Positions 1 to 7,405 of a stretch of 64,000 bases of DNA are shown one piece after another; positions within the stretch are counted from its first letter, which is position 1; every line of letters begins with the position of its first letter. The notes beneath the pieces were generated by a model. That model searched no databases and was not told where the DNA came from. It worked only from the letters and a program-made list of their open reading frames with translations. The DNA lies in contig NZ_JAHCDN010000002.1 of assembly GCF_018413605.1 (NCBI RefSeq), positions 612,461 to 676,460 of the forward strand, in the 5' to 3' direction. A program made the position numbers and the translations under genes. The DNA is from Variovorax sp. PCZ-1 (lineage in GTDB: Bacteria; Pseudomonadota; Gammaproteobacteria; Burkholderiales; Burkholderiaceae_C).

Positions 1-2
1 CA

Positions 3-434
3 GTTGCTGGCTTGGCGGCCAACTCAGATGAGGCCATCAACGATGCAATAGGCATGGAGCTGATGAATTTGTTGGTGCAAAACGTCATCAAACTCTCTCT
101 GGAAGAGACCGTGACGCCTGCCATCAGTGCGCAGCCCAAGGCCTATAGGCTTGCGCTCGCACAAGCGGAGTTGGGACAGAACTGGGCCACCAATTTGCTG
201 CATCAACCCGTCAGCATTTCGCCTGCGCATCGCAGCGTGCTGGCATTGCTGGATGGCACACGCGATCAGGCCGCTTTGCAAGCTGAGCTACTCGCCCAGC
301 TCAAAGATGGCCGTTTAACCGCCAATCGCGGGCAAGAGCGCATCACAGCAGAGCCAGAATTGGCGCAACTCTCTCGCCAATTCTGCGCCCAAGCACTGCA
401 TGATTTGCAGCAAATGATGGTGCTTGTTGCTTGA
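3..434 (+). CDS. C-terminal part of a methyltransferase regulatory-domain protein (cut by window start)
   Basis: The frame is open from the first bases and stops at 434, so only the last roughly 143 residues are visible. The pattern 'NLLHQPVSIS...VLALLDGTRDQAALQAELL' resembles the winged-helix-like C-terminal domain that follows a predicted methyltransferase regulatory domain in bacterial SAM-dependent methyltransferases, often near polysaccharide genes. The catalytic Rossmann domain would lie upstream of the window. The internal ATG at 53 is probably not the start, because coding continues upstream. A bidirectional terminator follows 20 bases after the stop. Family assignment is from pattern recall only; the truncation at the window edge is certain. 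Confidence 0.6.
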   Translation, partial: VAGLAANSDEAINDAIGMELMNLLVQNVIKLSLEETVTPAISAQPKAYRLALAQAELGQNWATNLLHQPVSISPAHRSVLALLDGTRDQAALQAELLAQLKDGRLTANRGQERITAEPELAQLSRQFCAQALHDLQQMMVLVA

Positions 435-453
435 TTTGAGCGCAACAAAAGAA

Positions 454-494
454 AAAGCCTGATTGCTAACCACTGAGGTTGTCAATCAGGCTTT
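454..494. terminator. bidirectional rho-independent terminator
   Basis: Perfect 12-bp arms AAAGCCTGATTG (454-465) and CAATCAGGCTTT (483-494) flank a 17-nt loop. On the plus strand the stem is followed by CATTTTT; on the minus strand by a U-rich run. It sits between the plus-strand partial gene and the minus-strand tRNA-Thr, so it can serve both. Confidence 0.8.
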
Positions 495-500
495 CATTTT

Positions 501-576
501 TGGTGCCGGAGAGATGAATCGAACACCCGACCTTCTCATTACGAATGAGCTGCTCTACCGACTGAGCTACACCGGC
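501..576 (-). tRNA. tRNA-Thr (CGT anticodon)
   Basis: Read on the minus strand this forms a full cloverleaf. The acceptor stem GCCGGTG pairs with the 3' end, the D-loop AGCTCAGTCGGTAGAGC is canonical, the anticodon stem-loop CTCATTCGTAATGAG has anticodon CGT, the T-arm contains GGTTCGA-type GTGTTCGATTC, and the genomic CCA is encoded at 501-503. The mature body spans 504-576. It decodes ACG. Confidence 0.95.
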
Positions 577-613
577 TTTTCAATCAAAAAAACGTGTCGT
601 TTTCTGACAAGCC

Positions 614-1342
614 TCAGATTATAGCGCGCTTGATCACGGCCAAGGCATCCATGGAATCAACGGGATTCGGCCTGTCGCGATCTAAGCTGTCGAAAAAATG
701 AATGGAGGCAATATTTGTTTGCAGCCAAGCCAATTCTTCGTTCTTGAGCACGGTTTGAATGGCTTGCGCAGTGCTCTCGTGCGCCAATCCTTTGAGCAGT
801 TGGCGAGTTTTGGAGATGCCAGGTAACTCAATATCGCTGGGCTGGTAATGCAAATCTTCGATCACATATGCACCCGTAGGATGGAGATAGGGCAGGAGTG
901 TGACCAAAGTGATTTGCTGATGCGCGGAGCTGTGGCTGCCGTCGTCGATGATCAAATCAAATGCTCCCCCAAAGCGCTGGCATGCTTGCTCTGCTGCGAG
1001 ATTCAAGCTGGCACGGTCTGATTGATCTGCTCTCCAGGTTTGAATACGATCGTGTTGCAGGCTAGAAAAATCTTCAATATCAAAACCTGCGATCAATGCG
1101 CGCGGCAAGTAATGTGCCCACATCTGGAGTGATGGCGCAACACTGAAGCTGCCATGTTGCGATTTTGTGCTTTGGTGCAGAGCCGGATGCAGTAAGCCAA
1201 TCTCGAGGATGCGCAGTGGCTGTTCCCGCACATTTCTCAGCAAACTTTCGTAGATACGCGTGTAGCCATGCGCATTGAGCGTGTTGAAACCTTTGTCTGT
1301 GCCGTAGTGATCAGCCAGTTGATGCAGAGTGGGCTGGTTCAT
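614..1342 (-). CDS. class I SAM-dependent O-methyltransferase (MycE/TylF-like)
   Basis: A 242-residue protein. The opening 'LADHYGTDKG...GYTRIYESLL' followed by 'RILEIGLLHP' (SAM-binding motif I), 'IAGFDIEDF' and the acidic block 'FDLIIDDGSHSSAHQ' is the pattern of macrocin/rhamnosyl O-methyltransferase-type enzymes that methylate sugars in antibiotic and glycan pathways. The substrate cannot be deduced. I chose ATG at 1342 rather than the longer frame because it overlaps the upstream stop in an ATGA junction (1339-1342), implying translational coupling with the HAD-domain gene, and because the extra N-terminal residues lack family similarity. The 3' end contains the putative -10 of tRNA-Thr. 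Confidence 0.8.
   Translation of the reverse strand: MNQPTLHQLADHYGTDKGFNTLNAHGYTRIYESLLRNVREQPLRILEIGLLHPALHQSTKSQHGSFSVAPSLQMWAHYLPRALIAGFDIEDFSSLQHDRIQTWRADQSDRASLNLAAEQACQRFGGAFDLIIDDGSHSSAHQQITLVTLLPYLHPTGAYVIEDLHYQPSDIELPGISKTRQLLKGLAHESTAQAIQTVLKNEELAWLQTNIASIHFFDSLDRDRPNPVDSMDALAVIKRAII
618..623 (-). promoter_or_regulatory. putative -10 of the tRNA-Thr gene
   Basis: A perfect TATAAT on the minus strand lies 41 bases before the tRNA 5' end and overlaps the last codons of the methyltransferase gene (ATA ATC TGA). No good -35 hexamer is visible at 17 bp, so the assignment rests on the -10 and its position. Confidence 0.4.
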
Positions 1343-2775
1343 GATGGGGGAGGCGTGGCCATTTTGGCGTTGCGATTCCAAAACTGGGTGCAAGCATTGA
1401 TGGTTTCAAATTCCTGGCACAGCTCTAAGACCAGATTGCGCAAAAGTGCTTGGATAGACTCGATGCTGCATTGGTCATTGGCGCGGCTCATTTCAAAACG
1501 AAGCTCTCGTTGTGCGCATTCTAGCGCGCCATGTAAGGCATCAGACGCAGCAGATTCAGCCAAACTGAGATGGTCGTCAGACGTGGCTCTGATCTGAGCA
1601 AAGCCAGATTGTTTGCCTAAATTTATCCAATCAGCATCACACGTGCTGGCGTAGGATTCCTCACAAAACGCCTCAAGTGCATACATGCCAGCGATGGGGC
1701 TGTGACTGAAATCAACCAAGCTCTGCAGAGAAATGTTTGCAACGGAGCTGGCGCTGGGATAGCGAAGCAAATGACAGAGCTGAAACTCCATGGCAAAACC
1801 CGTGGTTCGTTGCAAATCTGCCCAAGATGCCCCCGAGCCCACTAAGTCTGCAACGAGCGTGTCTCGGGAAACGCAAGACTTGAGCATCGAGACCGCAGTA
1901 TGGGGCGAGGTTTGCATCAAGCGCCGTGAAAGTGCCACGCGCGTGGTGGGCGTTTGACCGTCAATCGCCTGAAATACTGACTGCCAAACAGCACCATCAC
2001 GCCCGACAAAAACCACGGATGTTTTGCCTTCTTGCTTCATGAGCGCATTCAAGAGCAAACAGCCTAGAGCCAAGATCGGCACGACATGGCTGCACATAAC
2101 AGAAAGGATTTTCTCAAACGGTGCATTGAGCTGAGGAACGCACTGCAGCCGGGTGCTCCGACAGGCGCGTGCCACGCTGTGAAGGCCGATGGTGGCCAAG
2201 CTTTGCTCGGTGGCTTGCAAATGCGCCCAGTCGAAAATCGTGGCTTGATGGCCATGGGCTTGTGCTTGTGCAAAGTCGCTGTGAGCGTTGTCGCCAAGAT
2301 GCTGAGCAACAAGGCCTTGGCTTGCCAGTGCTTGCCAGAAACTGCCGTTGTGTTTGTCTTGGTTACTGATGTGGATGCTAGGCATCCAACGCTTGGAAAA
2401 GGATCGTGCAGCACCTGAGTAAAGGCGTTCAATCACCCAAGCAGGATGATGCATATCAGAGACCACGATAGATGCTCGATCTAGTTGATCCATTGCGCGC
2501 AGCACGGGCAGGCATTCAGCATACTCGCGCTCGTATTCCAGTTGCGCCAGTTGAGCCGCATTCATCGGGCTCCCTGCCATATTGCTGAGCGCTAAACGGT
2601 AGATGTCTTGCGTGCTGTGCGGCGTTTGGCTCAGCCAGAGTTGATGGCCAGCACGGCTGCGCGATTCAGCCAAGCCTGGGATGCGGCTGATAGTTTCTAC
2701 GGCTTCATACACGGACAGCGGTGAGATGCAGCGACGTGCGATCAACGTATCAAACAGATCGAACGTGCGCAGCAT
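1339..2775 (-). CDS. HAD-superfamily predicted hydrolase (COG5610-like)
   Basis: A 478-residue protein. The N-terminus 'FDLFDTLIARR' carries the HAD motif I, with the second aspartate retained (D7, D10). 'IVVSDMH' is motif II-like and 'HLGDNAHSDF' matches the motif IV region. The long C-terminal part (about residue 230 on, including 'VVFVGRDGAVW') is a second domain seen in large predicted HAD hydrolases that occur in surface-polysaccharide clusters. The biochemical role of this group is not established. It starts 7 bases after the fbp stop and overlaps the methyltransferase by 4 bases, so the three are probably co-transcribed. The pairing with a methyltransferase suggests a glycan-modification role; this is inference. 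Confidence 0.65.
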   Translation of the reverse strand: MLRTFDLFDTLIARRCISPLSVYEAVETISRIPGLAESRSRAGHQLWLSQTPHSTQDIYRLALSNMAGSPMNAAQLAQLEYEREYAECLPVLRAMDQLDRASIVVSDMHHPAWVIERLYSGAARSFSKRWMPSIHISNQDKHNGSFWQALASQGLVAQHLGDNAHSDFAQAQAHGHQATIFDWAHLQATEQSLATIGLHSVARACRSTRLQCVPQLNAPFEKILSVMCSHVVPILALGCLLLNALMKQEGKTSVVFVGRDGAVWQSVFQAIDGQTPTTRVALSRRLMQTSPHTAVSMLKSCVSRDTLVADLVGSGASWADLQRTTGFAMEFQLCHLLRYPSASSVANISLQSLVDFSHSPIAGMYALEAFCEESYASTCDADWINLGKQSGFAQIRATSDDHLSLAESAASDALHGALECAQRELRFEMSRANDQCSIESIQALLRNLVLELCQEFETINACTQFWNRNAKMATPPPS

Positions 2776-2782
2776 GATGGCG

Positions 2783-3808
2783 CTAGCTGTTGTGATACTG
2801 GGTGACGCGCTCGACCTCGTTTTTCGAGCCGAGGATCACGCTCACGCGTTCATGGAGCTTGGTAGGCTGAATGTCCATGATGCGCTGCTTGCCATTGGTG
2901 GCTGCGCCGCCGGCTTGCTCGACCAGCCAGCTCATGGGGTTGGCTTCGTACATGAGGCGCAGTTTGCCGGCTTTCTCGGGCTCACGCTTATCCCAGGGAT
3001 ACATGAAGATGCCGCCGCGTGTGAGGATGCGGTGCACATCAGCCACCATGGCGGCGATCCAGCGCATGTTGAAATCTTTGCCGCGCGGGCCGTCTTTGCC
3101 AGCCAAGCATTCGTCAATGTAGCGGCGCACGGGAGGAGCCCAGTGGCGCATATTGCTCATGTTGATAGCGAATTCTTTGGTGTCTTCGGGGATGCGTACA
3201 TCGCTGTCGGTGAGCACGAAGCTGCCTTGCTCACGGTCGAGTGTGAACATCACCACGCCTGCGCCCACGGTGAGCACGAGGGTGGTTTGCGGGCCGTAGA
3301 TGCAGTAGCCTGCGGCGACTTGTTTGGCGCCAGCTTGCAGGAAGTCTTGCTCAGTCACGGCATTCGAGCCCTCGGGCTTTTTGAGCACGCTGAAGATCGT
3401 GCCGATGCTCACGTTGATGTCGATGTTCGATGAGCCATCGAGCGGATCAAACAGCAGCAGGTATTCGCCTTGTGGGTAGCGATTGGGCACGACGTAGATG
3501 CTGTCCATCTCCTCGCTGGCCATGGCCGCCAGATGCCCACCCCATTCGTTGGCTTCGATCAGCACTTCGTTGGCGATGATGTCGAGTTTCTTCTGCATCT
3601 CGCCTTGCACGTTTTCCGTCTCCGCGCCACCGAGCACATCGCCCAAAGCGCCTTTATTGACGGCATGGCTGATGCGCTTGCAGGCGCGTGCGACGATTTC
3701 TAGGAGCAGGCGAAGTTTCGGGGGAATCTGGCCTTGTGGGACAGATTCGTTTTTACTTTCGCGTTGTTTTTCTAGGAGGTACCGGGAGAGGGAGATGGGT
3801 TTGTTCAT
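2783..3808 (-). CDS. fbp: class I fructose-1,6-bisphosphatase
   Basis: Hydrolyses fructose 1,6-bisphosphate to fructose 6-phosphate in gluconeogenesis; cytoplasmic. The 341-residue protein has the N-terminal '[10 protein letters not shown]', the metal-binding SEE (about residues 98-100), the signature [10 protein letters not shown] (121-130) and '[30 protein letters not shown]' type active-site regions, all expected for the FBPase class I family. ATG at 3808 is chosen; an upstream TTG at 3838 would add ten poorly conserved residues. No strong Shine-Dalgarno is visible. The gene follows pepN in the same direction after a 142-base gap that holds an ACGCAAAAG-type hairpin, and precedes the HAD gene by only 7 bases. 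Gluconeogenic need fits a strain that grows on aromatic acids. Confidence 0.95.
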   Translation of the reverse strand: MNKPISLSRYLLEKQRESKNESVPQGQIPPKLRLLLEIVARACKRISHAVNKGALGDVLGGAETENVQGEMQKKLDIIANEVLIEANEWGGHLAAMASEEMDSIYVVPNRYPQGEYLLLFDPLDGSSNIDINVSIGTIFSVLKKPEGSNAVTEQDFLQAGAKQVAAGYCIYGPQTTLVLTVGAGVVMFTLDREQGSFVLTDSDVRIPEDTKEFAINMSNMRHWAPPVRRYIDECLAGKDGPRGKDFNMRWIAAMVADVHRILTRGGIFMYPWDKREPEKAGKLRLMYEANPMSWLVEQAGGAATNGKQRIMDIQPTKLHERVSVILGSKNEVERVTQYHNS

Positions 3809-3832
3809 AGGTTTTTTATTGGGTAGAGGAGA

Positions 3833-3925
3833 ACGCAAAAGTCGCAGAAGTACGCAGAAGACGCAAAAGATAAATCAAAAAAACCTTTGGCGTCTTTTGC
3901 GTTGTTTTGCGAATTTTGCGTTCTA
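3833..3925. repeat. ACGCAAAAG-rich inverted-repeat region between pepN and fbp
   Basis: The motif ACGCAAAA and its complement TTTTGCGT recur several times. The best pair is ACGCAAAAGA at 3861-3870 against TCTTTTGCGT at 3893-3902, with a 22-nt loop. It could act as a weak terminator or mRNA-stabilising hairpin for pepN. It differs clearly from the 58-bp repeat family described below. Confidence 0.5.
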
Positions 3926-3950
3926 TTGTTAAGCAAGTCCATTGACCGAA

Positions 3951-6677
3951 TCAAACAGCTAAAGCCCGTGAGACGACCTCACGCACGTCGCTACTCAAAT
4001 CGCTCTTGGCAGCGACTCGTTCAATCGCATGCTTGGCAGCATCTTGATAAGGCTGTGCGAGTTTCTTCCAACGATCCAGGGCGCGAGCCAAGCGGGCGGC
4101 TACTTGGGGGTTGAGGGCATCTAAGGCCAGCACTTGATCAGCCCAGAAGACATAGCCCGCTGCATCGGCGCGGTGGAATGCGGCAGGATTGGCGCTGCAG
4201 TAGCTGAAGATCAGGCTGCGGGCGCGGTTGGGGTTTTTGATATTGAAATCGGGGTGCTGCATGAGCGTGCGCACCTTAGGCAGGATATCGCCGCCTGCAT
4301 CGGAGCTGCCGGCTTGCAAGGCGAACCATTTGTCGATCACCAAAGCTTCTTGCTGAAAGAGGCTGTGGAATTTGGCCAAGGCTGGCTCGGCATGCTGGCT
4401 GCGGCTTGCGACGAGGGCACTCAATGCGCCGAAGCGGTCTGTCATGTTGCCGGCATCTTTGAAGCGTTGGTAGGCTTTGCCGTGCCAGACTTCGCGTGCT
4501 TGGCCTTCAGATCCTAAGCAGAGCATGTGCAGGGCGAGATTGGCGAGTGAGCGACGACCCGCTTGAACAGCATCGGGTGTGTAGCTGCCGGTGTCTTTGT
4601 TGGCTTCATAGGTGGCTGCCCAATCGTCATGGAGAGCAACAGCCAATGCATGGCGCATGCCTTCACGCACTGCGTGAATGGCTTGTGGATCGACTGCCTC
4701 GAGCTGCTCAGCAATATACGTCTCGGAGGGCAGGGTGAGCACGAGCTCTTTGAAGGCGGCATCGAGCGATGCATCGCGCAGCACTTCGCGCAAAGCAGCT
4801 ACGAACTTACTTTGAACAAAGTTTTTAGTGTCAAAATGGCCAATCGACGGCATAGAATCTGCGCGAGATGCTATCAAATGCATAGCGTTGAGCGCGGCTT
4901 GCATGGCCAATCGCTGCGCGGCCTCCCAGCGATTGAAGGGGTCGTTGTCTGCTCCAAGCAGAGCGAGGAGTTGATCTTCGCTGTAATCGAATTCCAAAAT
5001 CACGGGCGCTGAGAAGCCGCGAAACAGCGAGGGCACGGGCTCAGTGGGCACGCCGATAAACTGCAAAACCTCCTGTGCTTGCGTGAGCACAATGGTGCGC
5101 TGGCCATGCACGGGCTGCGCTTCGTGAGCGAGCTGTAAAGCCATGTCTTGGCCAGTTGTGGGATTCAGCAGCCCGAGCGCGAGCGGGAGCACGAAAGGCT
5201 CTTTGTTCGGCTGACCTGGCGTGGGAGGACATGTTTGTGTGAGGCTTAGTGTGTAGGTCTGTGCGGCAGCGTCGTACACGCCCTTGGCCGCAACACGCGG
5301 CGTGCCTGCTTGGGCATACCAGCGCAGGAATTGCGGTAGTAGCTTCTGCAGCGCAGAACCTGGGTTGGCGGCGGCAATCGCATTGGCGAAATCATCACAA
5401 GTGACTGCTTGACCATCGTGGCGCTTGAAATACTCGGCCATACCTTTCGTAAAACCAGAGCGGCCAACCAAACTCTGCATCATACGAACGACTTCTGCGC
5501 CTTTTTCGTAGATCGTGACGGTGTAGAAATTATTGATTTCTTGGTATTGATCGGGGCGAACGGGGTGTGCCATCGGCCCTGCATCTTCTGGGAACTGGGC
5601 TTGACGCAGCACGCGCACATCTTCAATGCGCTTGACCGCTCTTGCGGATGGATTGGGGCAGAGGTCTTGTGAGAACTCCTGATCTCGGAAGACGGTGAGA
5701 CCTTCCTTCAGAGAGAGCTGAAACCAATCGCGGCAGGTGATGCGGTTGCCCGTCCAGTTGTGGAAATACTCGTGGCCGACGACGCTTTCGATGTTGGCGT
5801 AATCCACATCAGTGGCCGTGGCTGGGTTGGCCAACACGTATTTGGTGTTGAAGATGTTGAGGCCTTTGTTTTCCATCGCGCCCATGTTGAAATCGCTGGT
5901 GGCGACGATCATGAAGCGCTCTAGATCGAGCGGGAGATTGAAGCGCGCTTCATCCCAAGCAACGGATGCCATCAGTGAATTCATGGCGTGCTCGGTTTTA
6001 TCCAAATCACCGGGGCGCACGAAGACTTGCAACAAATGATCTTTGCCTGAGCGCGAGGTGATACGCTGCTCTCTAGCGACGAGTTTACCGGCGACGAGAG
6101 CGAAGAGGTAGCAGGGCTTTTTGTGCGGATCGATCCATTTGGCGAAATGCTTACCTTCTGGCAGATCGCCGCTTTCGACCAGATTGCCATTGGAGAGAAG
6201 CACAGGATAGAGCGCTTTATCAGCCCGCAGCGTCACGCTGTATGAAGCCATCACATCGGGGCGATCTAGGAAGTAAGTGATGCGTCGAAAGCCTTCTGCT
6301 TCGCATTGCGTGAAGAAGGTGTCTTGGCTCACATACAGGCCCGTGAGCGAGGTGTTTTTACTGGGATTGCAGGTGGTGAAGATCTCCAGATCGCACTCAA
6401 AGGGTAGCCCATCGAGCACTAGAGTCTCACCATCCATCTTGAACGAGCAGCCAGCGCCGTTGACCAGCACGCGAGCGAGATTGAGCTCGACACCTTCTAG
6501 GCGCAAAGCTGCATCTGCAGCAGCATCCGCATTGCGGCGAATATGCATTTTGCTGAGCACACGCGTTTTGGCGGGATCGAGATCAAACGTCAGGTCAACC
6601 GTGTCGATCCAAAACGGCGGCGGCGTGTAGTCTTCACGCTTAACGAGGGTGGGGGTGGCAGAGCCTTCCTTGAACAT
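3951..6677 (-). CDS. pepN: aminopeptidase N (M1 family)
   Basis: Cytoplasmic zinc aminopeptidase that removes N-terminal residues from peptides. The 908-residue protein shows the exopeptidase motif GAMEN at 266-270 and the zinc site HEYFH at 302-306 with the third ligand in 'SLKEGLTVF' (about residue 325). Length is slightly above the usual 870-890. The excess is partly explained by residues about 598-616, which are encoded by a 58-bp palindromic repeat (4831-4886) inserted in frame. It contributes the peptide LIASRADSMPSIGHF to a region that is variable between PepN proteins, after the catalytic domain. Active-site motifs are intact, so the enzyme is probably functional. The gene lies 15 bases after the HAD phosphatase stop. 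Confidence 0.95.
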   Translation of the reverse strand: MFKEGSATPTLVKREDYTPPPFWIDTVDLTFDLDPAKTRVLSKMHIRRNADAAADAALRLEGVELNLARVLVNGAGCSFKMDGETLVLDGLPFECDLEIFTTCNPSKNTSLTGLYVSQDTFFTQCEAEGFRRITYFLDRPDVMASYSVTLRADKALYPVLLSNGNLVESGDLPEGKHFAKWIDPHKKPCYLFALVAGKLVAREQRITSRSGKDHLLQVFVRPGDLDKTEHAMNSLMASVAWDEARFNLPLDLERFMIVATSDFNMGAMENKGLNIFNTKYVLANPATATDVDYANIESVVGHEYFHNWTGNRITCRDWFQLSLKEGLTVFRDQEFSQDLCPNPSARAVKRIEDVRVLRQAQFPEDAGPMAHPVRPDQYQEINNFYTVTIYEKGAEVVRMMQSLVGRSGFTKGMAEYFKRHDGQAVTCDDFANAIAAANPGSALQKLLPQFLRWYAQAGTPRVAAKGVYDAAAQTYTLSLTQTCPPTPGQPNKEPFVLPLALGLLNPTTGQDMALQLAHEAQPVHGQRTIVLTQAQEVLQFIGVPTEPVPSLFRGFSAPVILEFDYSEDQLLALLGADNDPFNRWEAAQRLAMQAALNAMHLIASRADSMPSIGHFDTKNFVQSKFVAALREVLRDASLDAAFKELVLTLPSETYIAEQLEAVDPQAIHAVREGMRHALAVALHDDWAATYEANKDTGSYTPDAVQAGRRSLANLALHMLCLGSEGQAREVWHGKAYQRFKDAGNMTDRFGALSALVASRSQHAEPALAKFHSLFQQEALVIDKWFALQAGSSDAGGDILPKVRTLMQHPDFNIKNPNRARSLIFSYCSANPAAFHRADAAGYVFWADQVLALDALNPQVAARLARALDRWKKLAQPYQDAAKHAIERVAAKSDLSSDVREVVSRALAV
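4831..4886 (-). repeat. 58-bp palindromic repeat, copy A (inside pepN, in frame)
   Basis: On the minus strand it reads a GCTATGCATTTGATAGC hairpin, then CGCGCAGATTCTATGCCG and ends GGCCATTTTGA. It is translated in the same frame as the trpF and Bug copies. The GCCGGC core is mutated to GCCGTC here. Confidence 0.85.
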
Positions 6678-6692
6678 AAGTTTCTTTCTTGT

Positions 6693-7376
6693 TTAATCTG
6701 CGATGCGTAGGCTCTGCAAAAAGCCCTGCGCTATCAATTCTTCGTAATTTTTCACGGCAGCGATCACATGATCACCCGCCAGCTCAGCGGCAGAATGCGT
6801 GCTGCAAATCGCCACAGCGCGCATGCCCGCGCGCAGCGCTGCTTCAATTCCCAAAGGCGCATCTTCAAAGACAATTGCACCGTTTGGCCTCACAGATACT
6901 GCGCGAGCAGCTTCCAAAAAGATAGCGGGCTCGGGCTTGCCCGGCAACCCCATATCACCGCGAATCACGGCTTGCGGGGCTTGTGGCAGCTTCAAGTGAG
7001 ATAGGGCGAATTCGACGTTATGGATGTCACCCGCCGTGCCTACAGCGATCTTCAGGCCTAAATCGCGAGCAGCCGCTTCAAACGCCTTGAAACCGCGCAC
7101 CTCAGCAAACACAGGTGCAAACATATCGCGGTAAATCTGCTCTTTCTCCTGCACCAGCGGTAGCGCCTCGGCAACGCTCATCACGCGGCCAAAGAGCTCA
7201 CCCATGCATTCCGTGCCCGTGCGTCCGGTGGTGCGGCGCATGAGCTCAGGCAAATCCATCTTCACACCATGCCGTTGCGCAAACACTTCCCACGAACGCG
7301 CGTGAAAAGGCATGGAGTCGATCATGGTGCCATCCATGTCGAAGATCAGGGCTTGGGTCAAGGGTGAATTAGTCAC
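6693..7376 (-). CDS. HAD-family phosphatase (beta-phosphoglucomutase/phosphoglycolate-phosphatase-like)
   Basis: A 227-residue HAD hydrolase with nucleophile motif 'FDMDGTMIDS' (D13, D15 by position), a small alpha-helical cap, motif II in 'IAVGTAGD', lysine motif in 'GKPEPAIFLEAA' and the acidic motif 'VFEDAPLGIEAA'. These features fit sugar-phosphate phosphatases or beta-phosphoglucomutase-like enzymes, and the substrate is open. GTG at 7376 is the annotated start and lies inside a 21-bp palindrome (7360-7380). A TTG seven codons... further in is possible but would still precede motif I closely. Downstream pepN begins 15 bases after its stop, so the two are likely co-transcribed. Confidence 0.8.
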   Translation of the reverse strand: MTNSPLTQALIFDMDGTMIDSMPFHARSWEVFAQRHGVKMDLPELMRRTTGRTGTECMGELFGRVMSVAEALPLVQEKEQIYRDMFAPVFAEVRGFKAFEAAARDLGLKIAVGTAGDIHNVEFALSHLKLPQAPQAVIRGDMGLPGKPEPAIFLEAARAVSVRPNGAIVFEDAPLGIEAALRAGMRAVAICSTHSAAELAGDHVIAAVKNYEELIAQGFLQSLRIAD

Positions 7377-7380
7377 CCTT
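7360..7380. repeat. perfect 8-bp inverted repeat spanning the HAD phosphatase start
   Basis: AAGGGTGA (7360-7367) and TCACCCTT (7373-7380) are perfect complements around a 5-nt spacer. The GTG start codon lies in the repeat. In mRNA this would form a hairpin that sequesters the start region; in DNA it could be an operator. Which of these applies is unknown. Confidence 0.55.
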
Positions 7381-7405
7381 TGATTTTACGGGGTGAAATC
7401 GGGTG

